Assembly: GCA_008933995.1 (NCBI GenBank)
Contig: WARS01000028.1
Span: 2,014,001 to 2,078,000 of the forward strand
Direction: 5' to 3'
From: Datnioides undecimradiatus
Lineage: Eukaryota > Chordata > Actinopteri > Lobotiformes > Datnioididae
DNA length: 64,000 nucleotides
The position numbers were made by a program, and so were the translations under genes. Position 1 is the stretch's first letter. Every line of letters starts with the position of its first letter. The notes under the pieces are model-generated. The model did not search any database and was not told the DNA's origin. It was given only the letters and a program-made list of their open reading frames with translations. Below, in pieces: positions 1-14,500 of the stretch.

Positions 1-24
1 TTGAGCACAGAAAAAAAACAACCC

Positions 25-30
25 TTTATT
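25..30 (-). promoter_or_regulatory. Probable polyadenylation signal of the tspan8-like gene
   Basis: An AATAAA hexamer on the minus strand lies about 550 bases past the tetraspanin stop codon, so the 3' UTR would fill most of 1-582. It is the last AATAAA before the window edge. Usage is inferred. Confidence 0.5.
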
Positions 31-582
31 AATAAGACTTTTAAACATTTTTTAAGTGTTATTTTTTTCATAATTCAGAGAAAATATTTAAATCATTCAT
101 GTGCAACATTTCTTGGTATGATAAAAGTAAAAACTTCTCATGCTTGGCTTTGTAACCTTATTTATTTATTTTGGCAGTGATGGGCTTCCATACAGGAAGC
201 CCTTTGGCAACAGGATTTAGATGTTTTTGACAAATATTTCCATTATTTTGTTCCTTGAGGCCACAGTGAGAACAGAACCATAGACTTCTGTTTTAACATA
301 GCTTTGTTTTGACATGAGTGTTTTGGTAAAATGCCCGTTACCATCACAGATTTGCTGTAAAGTTGATAATTTGGGAATTAACATCAACAGTGGTTTTATT
401 TTTATGAGTTCAGACAAAGACAAAAATGAATTCAACCAGAATATCAGCATGTTCCTTCACAGTAAAAGCACAGGTTTAGTTACAGAAGCACTGAGGATAC
501 ACGGTACATGTTACATGGGTCATTTGGGCACTGCTGATTGGCCATTGCCAGGTGCAGAAGGGGCGTGGCCAGGTGTGGGTAT

Positions 583-3059
583 TCAGGCAGTGGTGGCGCC
601 CTCCTTCCTGCCAATCTGACAGTAGAGAATCATGGCGAAGACCATGCCGAAAACCTGTGAAGCAGGAGGATAAACGTCATCACAACAAAGAAAATAATCT
701 TTTTGTGTATTTTTAATATAGTTTTAATATTGTGAGACATTATCCACGAGCATTTAATCCATGTTTGATGGTTGTATAAGTGCTTATCATCAACATATTC
801 ATTTATTTATGGTTTATTAACTCAAATAGTGGCCGGGGGCCTTTAAATGAGTGTGTACCAGGCCTTTATTTGAAGTTGGTTGATCAGAGACAGGCCTTCA
901 TTTCTGATTCCCTGTGTTTTCTAAGAACATTTGGTCTTTTTTTTAGTCTGAAGCACCTTTATTCTGTTTTTGTCAGGGGATTACACTGGTCTCAGCACTT
1001 CCTGTGTCCATTGCAGATTAAAAGCTCTCAGTTCATTGGGTTTTTAATGTGAAATGTCGTGAAGAGTTAAGCAATTCGGACAGTTTACGTTGCTCAAGCC
1101 ATCATGTGTCACTTGTATGCTGTGTTTCTACAAAATAAAATTGTTGACTCTATGAAAGAGATGGACATTAACTGATGTCAGAGCTGCATTTGATAAAACT
1201 GATAAGGATTTCGTTATTAAGGTCCAGATTACTGAGGCAGGAAAGCAGGTTGGCGTGGTGCTGAACAGGTTTAGGTCTGTATTTACTGGACTAGACTACC
1301 TTTATTTTCTCTGTTTTGATTAAAGAGAAACTTCACAAAGAGTAAAGGGTCCAGTCCTGGTCCCCCTTCTTTTCAATCTGTACAACCAACATTCAGCTTG
1401 TATCAAGGGTAAACAAAGCATAGAAGAAGAAGTTCTGTATCTGTTTTATCTGATGATCTGAGCCCTGTTGACAATATAATGAGCTGGAAAACTGTTTCTC
1501 AGACCAGAATTAAAGTTTAAGTCCATAAAACCCCAAAGAAACCTTAAAACAAACATTTTCAAACTGTTTCTTTTACATGTTTTACTTTATTTGACCTCAC
1601 CAACAGTTTTAGTTACTTTTTAATGTATTTTTATTTGGTTGATGCATTTTTTATAAATATTTCTTATTTAGCGTTTCTGTTATATTTAAATGAATTAATA
1701 AAACGTATATTGACAGATCATTTATCTGTGGCTCCAGATTCTCTAAGCTGCAGTAATCACGTCTTGAACTTTGTGTTGAATTTCTTTATTTTTATTCTTT
1801 TCCAGGGTCAAATCAGCGTGAAGGAGCTCACAGGTTGTTTCAGTGTTGATCATCTGAAACAGTCTGTGCAGAGCTGATCTGAGCTCGCTGGAACATAAAT
1901 AATGTCATTGGTGGGTTGTGGGCTGCAGTGAAGAGTCTCATGACATATTTGCACGATTATTTTTAACATGGCAGTTTCTCCTGGGAGATAAAGTTGTGTG
2001 TGTGTGTGTGTGCTCACCAGCAGGATGGCAATGGCAAAGGCGATTCCCAGCACAATTTCCATGTTTTGCTCCATCAGTTCGATGATTTTGGTGGAGCAGG
2101 TCTGCAGGATGAGAGTCATTTAACATAATTACATGCAACAAGTGATATTTTCTAACTCTGTAACTGACGTTAAAACAATATTTACTATTCAATTGTTCAG
2201 TTTAAAAGCTTTAAAGTGATGGGTTTTCTGTCTGCAGAGGACATCAGACTCCTCAGTGGTGATGTGGAGGATCCAGGTTCACAGACTGAAGCTGTGGCCT
2301 CACCGTGGAGTAGACGCCCTGAGAATTGCAGTTCGGATCTGTTGCATTGCAGCGGCACGAGTCGGGAATCTTCGCCCAGTCTCCCGGACCGTTCACCAAA
2401 CCGCAGCACTTCAGCTGGAGGGGAACATACAACCACACATGAGATTCAGCGTCACGGCTCGTTAAAGGCTCACTGATGATCACAGTCCATCCAAACTGCT
2501 GCGGCGCTGCAGCACTGGCTCACCTCATCAAACTGTTAATTCAACATTAATGATGGGAAACAGATAATAACAGATAATTCATTCGTTTTTTAAAATACTG
2601 CCTGGTTTCTCACTTGTGTGGATTCTTACTTTGTCATGTGACACTGAACGTTTTCACTGTTTATCTGACAGTTAAACAGAAGATGCCTCCCTGGGCTCCG
2701 GGAAACTACAACTACTCTTTAATAAATAAAACAATGACTCTATAATGAAAATAATCACTAGCTGCATCATTTGTTATTATAAACGTGAAGTTGTTCCAGT
2801 TCTCGCTCTTGCTTGGCTGCAGACTTGATCAGTATCATGTATTAAATGTTTCTGTGAGAGGAAGCTGAGGCTCGTGCTCCCTCTAGTGGGTCTCCGTGGA
2901 AACTACAACCAGACCGATGGACGAGTAGATCAGTATCAGTACTAATGATATCAATGTAAACAAATATGTAAAGTGGACCTTTATTTGTGTTTGTGGCTGC
3001 TGTTGTTTGTATTGATAATTATTGTTTATTATTACTGGGTTTTAAAATGAACTCTACAA

Positions 3060-3090
<31 letters not shown>

Positions 3091-6000
3091 GTAGTAGTAG
3101 TAGTAGTATTACTAGCCATTGCGTTACCTCCTGCTGCAGCTTCTCCAGGTCGTCCCTCACATCTTGTGGTTGGTTCGTCAGCGGGGTGAACTTTTGCACA
3201 CGCTCTTTTACCCAGTCCTTCACCTGCAACAGTAAACAAACAAACGTCAGCCACAAACATTCAGAACCAACCGACGACTCTGCAGGGCACGTGAGGACGA
3301 CAGCACTTCCTGCTTCACCTTGTTCTCGCCCACGGCTCCCAGGATGCCCGCCGCCAGCAGGAGGATGAAGATGATGAGGAGGCTGATGAAGAACTGAGGG
3401 AGCAGAGGAGAAGCCGGGTTGATTTCACTGCAGCTTTTAGGTTAAAGTTCAATGAGTTGGGAGAGAAATAGAGTAAAGTGATGATTCCCACCAGCATCAG
3501 CATGCAGCGGTTCTCTCTGATGGCTCCACAGCAGCCCAGGAAGCCCAGCACCATGATGATCACCCCGATGGCGATCATCAGGTCGATGCCGGGAAGAGAT
3601 TCATCAGTGATCTGGGGACAGGAGGAGGTGGGAGACAGTCAATCTGCATGTTAAACTGCTCGATTGTCTTAAAGGAAACAGACAGTTGGATTTTGTTTTC
3701 ATATATCAGGTTTCTGAATTCAGTCTCACCTGGTTTCCATCTTTGGTGACTTTCAGGTAGATGGAGACGCCCAGGATGATGCAGCCGCTGATCTGTAGGA
3801 CGATGAAACTGAATTAGAAAACGTTCTGGCGACATCTGGTGGAGAACGACATGCAGCAACTCAAACTCCACAACTACAGACCGACGGGCAGGTTGTCAGG
3901 ACAGGTACATACGTATCATGTGTGTCAGGTATAAAACATTATTTCCATCCATACAAGCCACATGAATTGAATAAGTTGCCATTAGTTGTTCTGCTCACAG
4001 ATCATATATTAAAGCTGCAGCTGTGCCACATGTTTGATTCTCATTACTATGTGATAGAAATGGACACTACAATGCAAAGAAAGAGGGCGAGGAAAGGAAT
4101 CAAGGAAGCACAAACAGAAATGAGGAATCACAGGAGCTCCAGCCAAAACACCTGCACCACCCCCAGTTTTAATCAGTTACTGATGATGTGAAAAGGGGGC
4201 GTGACCTCATGACTAACCACTAAAGTGGGCAGCACCTCGATACCTGCTGCTCCACGCCCCCAGTCACCACTGTGCAGACTCAAAATAACGTCACCAGAGC
4301 AAGATGGCGGCACCTGCATCTGGCATATACTGACTTCAACAGCTCCCTTCTTGTGCAGGGAGGAGGTCTTCCGTCTGAATTATTTGAGGATAAACTTGTT
4401 TTTTGTATTTCATTTGGCTCCAGACCTGAACTGCAGGAGCTCAGGTCTTTTGTTGAACAGTAAAGAGCAAAGACAGAAGCAGCAGCTGACCGTCAGTAAC
4501 CATCAGGACTCTGCAGAGACAGCCCTGTTAGTGGGCGGGGTCCAGCTTTGATGAGCGACATCTATTATTCAGCGCTCACACAATTAGCTTGACACAAACG
4601 AGCTTCTGTGAATTCTGTGAATCATCTGCCATCAATATTTCATCCTCAGAGACGTCGGCACGCCACAGAGATAAAACAGAGCTGATGGACCGAGACCAGA
4701 AACCACAACCGCAGCGTTTCCATGGAGACAAACACAGGGCGGTTAATTACTTCCACCAATGAGGTTGAGTTTCAGTTCATGTCTTGTTTGTTTGTCTCCA
4801 AGAGTACGGGAAAAAGTAGATTTTCATGAAAGCTACTGTACAGATGCAACTTTGGCTTTGGCAGAATATGAGACAATGATCTTAAAGTCCAGCAGGTGGT
4901 GGTGAAGCTCAACAGTGTCAGCACAGCGGGGCGCACAGCGATCCTCCAGGGTCGCCCACACATGACTCAGCACAGTCGTCGTGGACCGCTCGAGGACAGG
5001 GTGGTTTCACAGGAGAACCGGTCTCATTGCAACATCAAGCTAAGGCGTGGCAATGGAAATGTAAATACACACACGTCACACGGTCAATTATATGCAAGTG
5101 TGAATTATCCAGTGCTGTCTGTGCTGATATGAAGAGGCTAAACTAATATAATTTGACATTGATATAATAGGTTTGGAAATGTATCCAGATATGATGTGTA
5201 AAGTGTTGAAGTGTTGCCTTTGAGTTTTAGATGTTTTCTTTATGAAATGTCTCCTTTAGCACTTAAAGAAGATAAGAATTCATTGTTAATAAGATTTCTA
5301 AAACCGTTAAGTCTCAAAGCTTTAACTTTATATTCTTTGTCATTGTTGTAATTGGATCAAAATGAGCTTTTACATATATATTAATATTTTCAATTTCAAA
5401 GTAAATACAATACATACAATACATTCATGTTAGATAAGAGACTTCACATTTTAAATGACAAACAATCAGTTTGTGTCACATTTGTGCAACAAATCTCAGA
5501 CTACAAATAAAAACTAAAAAAAAAAAAGATGGATCGTTCACGCAACTGAATGAATGGAAACAGAGATGACATGACCCGTGTGCTTAAAACATACATGTAA
5601 TGTCACCACGCCCTGAAAAAATAAGAGCATGTGGAGGATTTATGAGTCACGCCTTCAGAGGCACATACCTGACCAGTGCAACCAGTGCAACCAGTGCATT
5701 TGAAGCCTGAGGTCGTTGTGTTAAAGTCAATGCTTCAGCCTGGTAAACTGCTGTATCATGCACTAAAAGTCACCGTGCCAACACGCCATTACTTGACGTT
5801 ACTGGTGACATGATATTGACCAAACACACACTGGCTGAGGGCAGCGTTCATCAAACCTACAGAGGTTTTTTAGCCAAATCTGCAGCTCATCTCAGCTTCA
5901 CGGTGCTTTATAGTGACTTTCATCTCACGGTTCCTCTGCCTGACTCCACCTTTACCATTTCTTGCTTTTCTAAAGCAAAATCTCAGACAAACCCACTGTA

Positions 6001-9000
6001 CACAAACCGCTCAGCAGCTGACAACCCGGTAAACAGCAGCTACGGGACCAAATACAATAAGAGAGTTAAAAGAGGGTGAATATTGGGGTTAGATTCATCA
6101 TAAACATGACTCCAACAGTGATGTGTAAAACTAGCTGCTGATAAGTTCAACATATCAGCTTAAGGTGATAATGTCAGTATTGTGTTTATATCCTGCTCCA
6201 GCTGCTGCACACAGACTAGTGCTAGTGTGTCTCCACCACTAGGTTTGGACCAAAGCAGTGGAGTGGCTGACTCTGGCTAAAACTTAAAACCAACAGAGAA
6301 AACAAACAAAATAATTAATCAATAATAAATTAATAGGACCTACCACATTGGTGTTGATAATAAACAGATGAAACTACCACTTTTCTTTCTGAATGCACCC
6401 AATTTATTATCTAAGCTTTCAGTCAAAAGGACCTTAATCAGAGTAGATTGACACCATATATGATTTTGGGACTGAAGTGCAGATTGTTTGAATACCAAAC
6501 ACAGCAACAGGCCAACACCACCTGAGGACAAAACCTCCATCAGTCCACTCACACTGGGTTTGTTGTGGAGACATCTGCCCTCAAACAATCATGAGTTTAG
6601 AGAGCACAAAAACTGTTCCAGGTCTTCAGGATCATGCTGGTCTCAAAGCTGTTTTTAAAAAGGACGTCCTCACTCTGCTTTTTCTGCCTCTTTCATTTCT
6701 TTACTCTTTGTTTCTAATCTTTCTTTTGTCAATACATTTCTCTAACTTCCTTCTTTGTTAATTCATTCTTATACAGTATTTATACTTTTTAGTTGCACTC
6801 TTCAAATGTGGAAATATATCCGATCTTGTCTGACATCCTTTAGCACTCACAGCAGTGGACATCACATTTCAGTTCATTTTTGCCGTTATGAGGAAAAACA
6901 CAATGCAGAAGACCTCACACTTTAAGTGGAGCGATGACGGGACAAAGGCTACAAGCCAGATATGCAATTTGAGACTGTCCGTTTCATGGTGGCACAAAAT
7001 GCATTAAAAATCACCTGTCTGCTGTAAATAGTAGGCAACTGTTTGACGGTGAATCATTTTAAAAATGAAAAAAGCTTTGAATGCAGCTCCTGGAAACAGG
7101 CGACATGAGACTGTTGCAGTTTGGTTAAGGTTAGGCAACAAAACTACTTGGTTAGGTTTAGGAATAGATTTGGGTTTAAGTTAAAATAAGTACTGTAATT
7201 TACGTACATTAGCTGAAACAAGTTAGTGTTGACTTTTAGTTTCAAATGCAACATCAGCAGGTAAAAGTCCTGTGTTTCTTTGATCCATCAGTCCATTCTC
7301 GCTTTGTCCATCTCACATTGCTTTGAAAACTGACGACAGGTGCTCCAGACCAGAGCTGTCCAAATGTGACAAGTTGGTCCACTTTCTTGTTTTTTAAAAG
7401 TGGTTGCCAACAGCAACAAGCGGGTCAAGCTTGGGTTTTAAAGAACCCAAACAAACACTCAATGAAAAGCCTCTGTTCATACTCGTAGATCTTTGTTATC
7501 ACATCTGGTGGAAGCCATGTAAGTGCTAACAGCACAAATGTACCGACTGGGTGCAGCCACCAGCAGTGAGGTTAAAAAAACAATCAGAGTGGTGATCTCA
7601 TGCAACACAAAGAGCGTCAGTTACTTATTAACATGTCCTTCTGGAAAAAGACACGCACGGAAAACATCGAGAGAACTTCAACAAAGAGAAGCAGAACCAT
7701 AATATGCAAAGCAGAGAGCTATGAAAATGAATCATTCAGTCTCTTTCCTGAAATGTCTGGAACTGTAAGGGCTTGCTGGTCAAAGAGAAGGTCAGATTTA
7801 GAGAATTGGCATGTTGTGGATTTGGAGTTTGGGTAAAATGACAAATCAGACAGAGTCCAAAGGACTGTATTTGTTTTCAGTTAAATGGATTTCTTTTCTG
7901 AATAAATGAAAGTGTAGGTCCAGAAGAGTCATCGCATTTTCAGTTTGATCAGTGAAACAGAGACAGAAGTGTGTAACCTGCGTCACTGCATCAGCTCTAA
8001 CATCAACACACAGAGAAAACCTGCAGAGCAACATCACAATCACCGCCCTCAGCGGGTCTGAAAAGGAAACACACCCTCTGTGTTCGCAGCAGCATGTCCC
8101 CTCTGACGGACTGAACCCAGATCAGACAAAGTGATAACAAACCAGGATTACAGCTCACAAAGATTACAGTTGACTGGAATAACATCTGATCAGGATTACA
8201 GTTGTTTGGGATACTAACTAGAAATCAGGATTTTAACAAAGACTGAATTTATTCTGAATACTAACCGTGATTGCTGTTAATTACAGTGACAGTTAATTGA
8301 CATCAAAACAAATCAGGATTTTCTTGCACTTTGACACTTTGACAACGCTGGTTCCTGTAGATGCGTCACTACAACCACTGTTGATGTTAACACCTGTACT
8401 GTGTGCTAATGAGGTGTGTCTACTTAAAATCACCAGGTAGCTGCCAAGGAAGGTTCTTAACTAAGTGAATTGACCTGGAAGTGGCAGTCAGATGATGTCT
8501 TCTTGTGTTTTTACTTTAGGACAGACTGGACTGCGCTTTACAAAAAGTCTCTTTCCATGAAGGTCAAGGAAAAAGACAGAGGACTTTGTTGTCCTTTGAT
8601 GTTTTTACTGGTCCTGCTGCTTTTTGTTTGGAGATTTTGTGCTGTAATGTTTTAACTTTGCGTCTTGTTGTCTGCATGTCTTCATGTTAATGAATCCTGT
8701 GTGTTCTGTTGTGTTAAGGGTGTTTTTCTGTGGTTGATTTGGGTCAGTGGTGGTAGTGTTCATCCCTGAGACCCACGTTAGAGTGAGGCCTAACAGGTAT
8801 TTCCCCTTCTTGGGTAACAAGCTGTAGACATTATGATAATAATAATTACAACTGAATGCTGCACATCAGTTAGACTGGAGGTGGTGCGGTATATTCCTCA
8901 GCAGTGACTCACAGGCAGTGGGTAACACAATAGGAAGGAGTCACAAGGCTACTGACATACAACTGATCCGCAGGTTTCATTGGAAATCCACGAGACCAGT

Positions 9001-11564
9001 GGGCAGACAAGACAGCGTCATTACACAATAACCACACTTATGAAATTACAGCTGTGATGCAACTATGAGCCTGAGACATCCCAAAGCATCTGCGTCCTTG
9101 TAGAGGTCTACCCGCCTCAACAGGGATTTAATTCAGACAGATATCATGTCTACAAAGGTGTACAACTGCTGATTGACAGTTCTGTCCCTTACTTGAACAT
9201 CAACACAAACCCAACAGGAACACACAACAGGTCCACCAAAAGGACCTGTTGTGTGTTGAGAAAGGCCAAGCAATGAGTGAGGCTTCATTTATGTTTAAAT
9301 CACAGCTGACAAGGTTCAAGAGTGACCTGCAACAATCTTCAAACCGTTTCTTGTTTGTTTCTTGTTACTTAGTACAGTTACTGTCCTCCTGTGGTTCGCT
9401 GCAGCACTGAACCATGTTTTTCTTTGTGTGAATATTCTCTGTCCTCTGTATGAATGCTCCCTGAATGCAGCATCTATTATTCATACAGAGTATATGAGCA
9501 CTCTGCTAAAAAGGCGTTAATGTACAGAGACAGAGCCGCACATGATTGGCTCTTTCTCTTCAATCAACAACTATAAAAGCATTACTGTTTGACGAGATGT
9601 CCGTAGGTTCCTCTGTTAAGTGTTTGGCCAGAGGAACAGTGGCAAACCTAATGAGAGACCCTGAAGAAGCAAAAAGAAAACAAAATTCACATCTTTTCAA
9701 CATCCTTGATTTGGGTTTTGGTTTGGTCGCATCACAATATTACAATCTACAACAATTTCTAGTCTTGTATCACAATATTTATATAATATATATAATATAT
9801 ATGTTGAGCTTTATTTCTGACAGAGAGCTCATTGAGGCACCAGTGATGCAACAGCAGAGCCACGAGTTGAAAACTACAGTAAACAGGCTTCACAGTAAAC
9901 AAGAAACCGACCCCACCCTCACCATCATCATCATTAGGTGAACACATCATGTCCACCATGTCCACTGAGTGGGCAAAATCAAGTTAACATCGATTTAACA
10001 TCCTTTCTGGGAACATGAAAGAAAGTCTGAAAATAACCTGCAGCAGGCAACAGCACTGACGCTCAAACAGCAGGAGGTTCATTTGAAACAAGACACGGAG
10101 CCAAAGGTGGATGTTGTAATTGTTTGCATTACTTCAGACACATTTGCACCTGGCCTGAAAACAGGAAGTGAGTGATGCAGGATATCTGAACAGTTTAATG
10201 AATATTTTAAAGGCTCCAAGCCACTAATAACACTGACTAAAGCACAAACGTGAGATACTTTACTTCGGTATCTCCATTTCTACTCCATTAAATTTTGGAG
10301 TGTATTTTTACTTCACTATGTTTGTCTGACAGCTGTAGTTATTTGTTTTGGTGTTTGACGTTTGATGAATCAATTTGTGGCTTGACAGAAAATCAATGAT
10401 CAACTACGTTAATGATGGTTAAAGTGAGTTCTACTGCAAAACATTTCAAATGAATACTCAGAGGATTTAACATTTTGCCTTTTCATGATCCAACAGACAC
10501 CAGCAGCCTTCGAGTATGGGAACACTGCTCGCCAAAACTCTTTTTAACATGTCTGATTGATGATCTTTTCGGTGGTTGCTGGTGAAGAAACAGCTCCAGC
10601 ACTAACAGCTAACTAACACCACAGCATCTTGTTTGGCTCAATGCCAGCTCCTATAGTTGCACAACTCCACCTTTTACAATAACAACAGAAATGCGTACAT
10701 TTCTATAGAACCATAGCAACAAACCTTCAACAAGTACCATCATGTTCGTGTTGAGCAAGGACTTGAATGAATGAGCAGAGATGTAGATAATGGGCAAGTC
10801 CCAGCAGAAAGTATAATGAAGCGTACTGAGGTGAATCAAACTTTGTATTGTATTGTAATGTTATTTTAAAACAATCCAAACTCAGCAGACAAATTAATGT
10901 TGCCTCATTCATTGAAATTTGAACCCTTGCTGAAGAGGCCAGGCCCAGAAACTGAGCTAATGTTTGCTTGCTGGAGGGGAGAGGCAAAGAGACGAAAAAG
11001 AGCCAACACAACCTGTTCTACACTTCAGACCGGCTGGACAGCTCCACACAGCAACAACAGAGAAACACAATACATGAATTATAAAAGGTCAGAGGAAGAA
11101 ACACCTGTTTGTCTGAGAGTGAGAGGTTCAAATAAAGAGACTTTAATAAAAACAAAACTCAAACAAAAAACCTGTTCCACTTTAACACAATCCAGAACAG
11201 AAAGCAGGCTGATAATAACTGAAGGAACAAAAATGCTTTGTTTCTTCAGGTATTTGGCTTCTTTCAATCAACAATCGCAGATAAACTGAACAACACTGCA
11301 ACAAATGGATCCTACAAGTGACAAATCTTTCCTGAAAACATTACAATGACTGAAATAAAGTATACTGTCTGTGTATATAATAAAGTGTACTGTCATCTCA
11401 ACCAATGACACGAGCGAACGTGTTATGCTGTAATCCAAGCACTGGTCCAAAAGTTTGAAATGATGTAAAAAGATCTGAAATGACAATGTTTGGTTTTCCA
11501 GACTCACCCAGAAAAGAAGGTTGAAGAAGAAGAGAAGGTATTTGATGCATTTATTCACAGCCAT
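583..11564 (-). CDS. tspan8: Tetraspanin-8-like protein, 8 coding exons, 225 aa
   Basis: Four-pass membrane organiser of tetraspanin microdomains at the cell surface and in endosomes. Coding exons on the minus strand: 11564-11508, 3792-3730, 3611-3492, 3393-3319, 3223-3128, 2414-2304, 2101-2018 and 654-583 (stop). Every junction is GT-AG in phase 0 and every exon is a whole number of codons. The start lies in a good Kozak context (GCCATGG). Transmembrane segments fall near residues 10-33, 50-72, 80-103 and 190-214. The large extracellular loop has the diagnostic CCG at about 140-142 and six cysteines in all (CCG, SC, RC, NC, TC), the pattern of TSPAN8. Other family marks are GFLGCCGAI after TM2 and the tail ILYCQIGRK. 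Length is close to human TSPAN8 (237 aa). Intron 1 is 7.7 kb and all others are short. The tetraspanin family is certain; the TSPAN8 orthology rests on remembered motifs, and a related fish paralogue is the alternative. Confidence 0.9.
3059..3108. repeat. (TTA)n/(GTA)n microsatellite
   Basis: About ten TTA units followed by about six GTA units. It sits in the tetraspanin intron between the exons ending at 3128 and starting at 2414, about 20 bases past the splice donor of the 3223-3128 exon. Confidence 0.95.
3793..11507 (-). other. Intron 1 of the tspan8-like gene (7.7 kb), no gene recognised
   Basis: I find no conserved protein-coding exon in this intron on either strand; the open frames are short and unlike known families. 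It holds A/T-rich unique sequence, imperfect repeats around 8130-8290 built on a GGATTACAGTT motif, and a perfect 16-bp hairpin at 9219-9257. Its length relative to the other introns (75 to 1,363 bases) is typical for a first intron that may carry enhancers, but nothing here proves that. Confidence 0.6.
9219..9257. repeat. Perfect hairpin, 16-bp arms, 7-nt loop
   Basis: Arms 9219-9234 (AACACACAACAGGTCC) and 9242-9257 are exact reverse complements, separated by ACCAAAA. It stands alone within unique sequence and does not extend outward as a longer inverted repeat. Confidence 0.8.
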
Positions 11565-14500
11565 GGCTTTTTCTTTTACTCGTCCCTCCTCAGCAGCTTC
11601 ACACTCTCAATTCGCTGCCCTCAACAGACTCAACTGAACGAAGGCAGATACTCCCTCAGGCTAGTAAACAGGCCAGCCTGCTCCACCTGTTTCCTCTAAC
11701 TGAGGGTTGGGTCACCCCCTCCCCCTGGTGCACTTTAGATTACCGTAATTACGTCATGGTTTGTGCTACTGGAAAGATTACACCCGTTTATGAAAGCTGA
11801 GACGTTGCTCCTTAAAGCCAATATGGTGTTATTACGGTAATTTGTGTGTAATTTGTGTTTTTCTTCATTTTAAACTGTTATCACACTCTTGTAACATGGT
11901 GCCAGATGTTGGATGTTCCAGGTATTCTGGAAAAATGGGCAAAGGCACTTACTCACAGGACATTTTCTGACTTTTTGTAGTGAATATAAGCAAAAAAGTC
12001 CAGTCAAAAGCAATGTCTGTTTAGTTTAATTAAAATTTTGCTGACCTTGAGAAAAAAAACAAAAACACTGTACTGCTCAGGCTTGAATTACTTCCCTCTG
12101 TGTCTGGTCTTCTACCTCTGATTCACAGACTTCATGGAATAATTATATAAAATGATGACGACTTACCTGAAGAACCTGGAAGACACGAACACAACATGAT
12201 GGGATGGCATCTTCTCAAGTGAGTTTATCTCAAGTGAGTCTAAAATTGCAATTTCCTTACAATTTGTGAGTAGAGAGCAGGAAAGGACTGCACAGATTTC
12301 AGGCAACAGGATCTTATGATTCTACCCTTGTCCAACAAAATTTTCTTTTGATTTGTCAAATGCAGTGAACATCTTCAGCATGAGGCACGGTAATCAGAGG
12401 TGACAGTGAAATGTGACTCTCTATTTCCATCCAGTGGCAGCCTTATGGAAATACAACACAGTCGGCAACACCTCTTCACAACTCCCTCCCCTTTTTTGCA
12501 TATATTTACTTCCACGTCTGCTTCCTCGCTAGCAGTTACCCAACAACTACAGCTCTCCAAAGATAAGACACGAGGCTATGCGGGGACAATGTTCAGTGTT
12601 TCAACCCAGATCACTGGTAAGTATCCACATTTCCATTACCACTGCTGTCAGTGAGCAATCAACACTGATTTACTGACATTAAATTCAGACTCCAGCTGGT
12701 TTATAACTCACTAACTTTGAAACATCATCGTGTGTGCTCAGCTGCTGCTTATCATAATCACATGATTATCTGGTCAGCTCTATTCCTGTGGGCCAATATC
12801 ACAAGTCACAAACAAGCAGCTTTTCAACCTGCACAGCAGACAACCCCAGGTATTTTGAGACCCTGAACTGAAGAAGAAAACTCTGGAGGAGGAGGGCTCT
12901 GTCTCCGGTGATGGACAAACAGGAAATGACATACGTACAGAGTAGGTCAACATTGCACGACGAGAGGCTACAAAAACTCACAAAAGCACAGCGTTCACAG
13001 AGATCCAGATCCAAAACATCTGGAAGAACTGACGTGAAGAGGGAGGAGGGGGGATAGTTACAGCCATGCTGGATCATTTTAAAGAGACCAGAGGGACAAA
13101 TATAGACTGTAAGTACTTGGCATAACAGATTCCCTGAGACTGAGCAGATACTAGGTTTTAAGTAATCAGACAACAAGCAGAAAACTGAAGGTTAAAGGCA
13201 AAATGAGTAGTTTTAAGTGTGTGTGTGTAAAGGGCCCATCACAGTCAAACTGTCTAATATCAACAGGGTCTTTGAGGATGGGTGCATGATAATGAAAAAG
13301 CCACATTAAAATAATACTGAATGTAGAATTTTATTAAACATGACCATCTTTGGCTAAATGTTGCGATGTGATCAATAAGATATCCTGTTAAGTAACGTTG
13401 CACTCCAAGGCTTTTTAGTTATGACATCCAATGACAACAAAATTTTGATTAATTCTTTAAAACACAAATTGTAAGTGTCTGTTTGGACAGACCTAAAAGT
13501 TCTTTCTCATTCATCTTTATTCATACATCCTCTGAGGACATGCCATCTTAATGTGCTTTCGGTAAGTCTTGAAGATCCTGACTTGTCTGACAGCATGAAT
13601 AAAGAGGTCAGCAAGCAAAACCAGTTTTGACAGAAAAATACAAACCCATTCTTTATATACATACCAGTCCCTGTCTGTTCTTGCTATGCCAGCTCATCAG
13701 TGTGGTGATGCCACGCCAGTATCCTCTTCCTGTTCCTAACTTTGCTCGGTAAATGTGTCTCCAGCCAGTCAGTGACTTTTTCCTGCCTTTGTACTGTTGG
13801 ATATTTCAGCCTGCTCTGCCGACATCTGCACTGAGGGTCCTTTGACATTTAAGGTTACTCAACAGTCAACTTCTGCTTCCACACCAAAGCTGTATTTACA
13901 CTGTATTATTCAGTACGAAGCAGTGAAAACTTGTCTGATGCCATACTAATTTTCCAGGTTGGGATAGTGAAGGTTGGAGGATTTGATGGCAAACACACCT
14001 GCACCATTTGAAATACAGGTAACACCACTTTCAAGACACATACAATGAACAGACTAATGTCACAATAAAGTTAAACTGTAGACATAGATATCACATGGAT
14101 GTGATGTAAAATACGTCTGGTTTGTTGTGGGTTTTGTTTTTTGGGGGTTTTTGTCTTTTTTTTTATCAGAAGTACTTTCAGGTGAGATCAAAACATATCA
14201 GAACTGGCCTGAGAGTCCTTTCAGTGCTGTCGGACCAGAGAGAGCTTCTTTTTTTTCTTTCTTACATTTTCCTCAGTCTGTGTTCAAAACATCAGACTTG
14301 GTGCTCTGTAGTCCTGCAATACAAGGCATCCAATGCGTAGCAAATGTCTGGGGTTTCCTGAATTCAAGATAGTTGTAGATAGTTGATAGTTCTTTTGTTT
14401 GTTTGATTTGTTTTTCAGAAACGGTTAAAACAAATGTTTTAAATTTAATGCTTGTTAACAAACTTTTTGAACATATTCTTTGGAAAAATTCTTATTCAAC

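Noticed and set aside
1150-1420. Stretch whose translation contains GPVLVPLLFNLYNQH, resembling a LINE reverse-transcriptase box
   Set aside because: Only one short motif; frames around it are broken and no other RT blocks are found. At most a tiny LINE relic.
12400-12654. 84-codon open frame ending at a good splice donor
   Set aside because: No family resemblance. It could be a leader exon of PYD copy 1, but the conserved leader of copies 3 and 4 does not match it.
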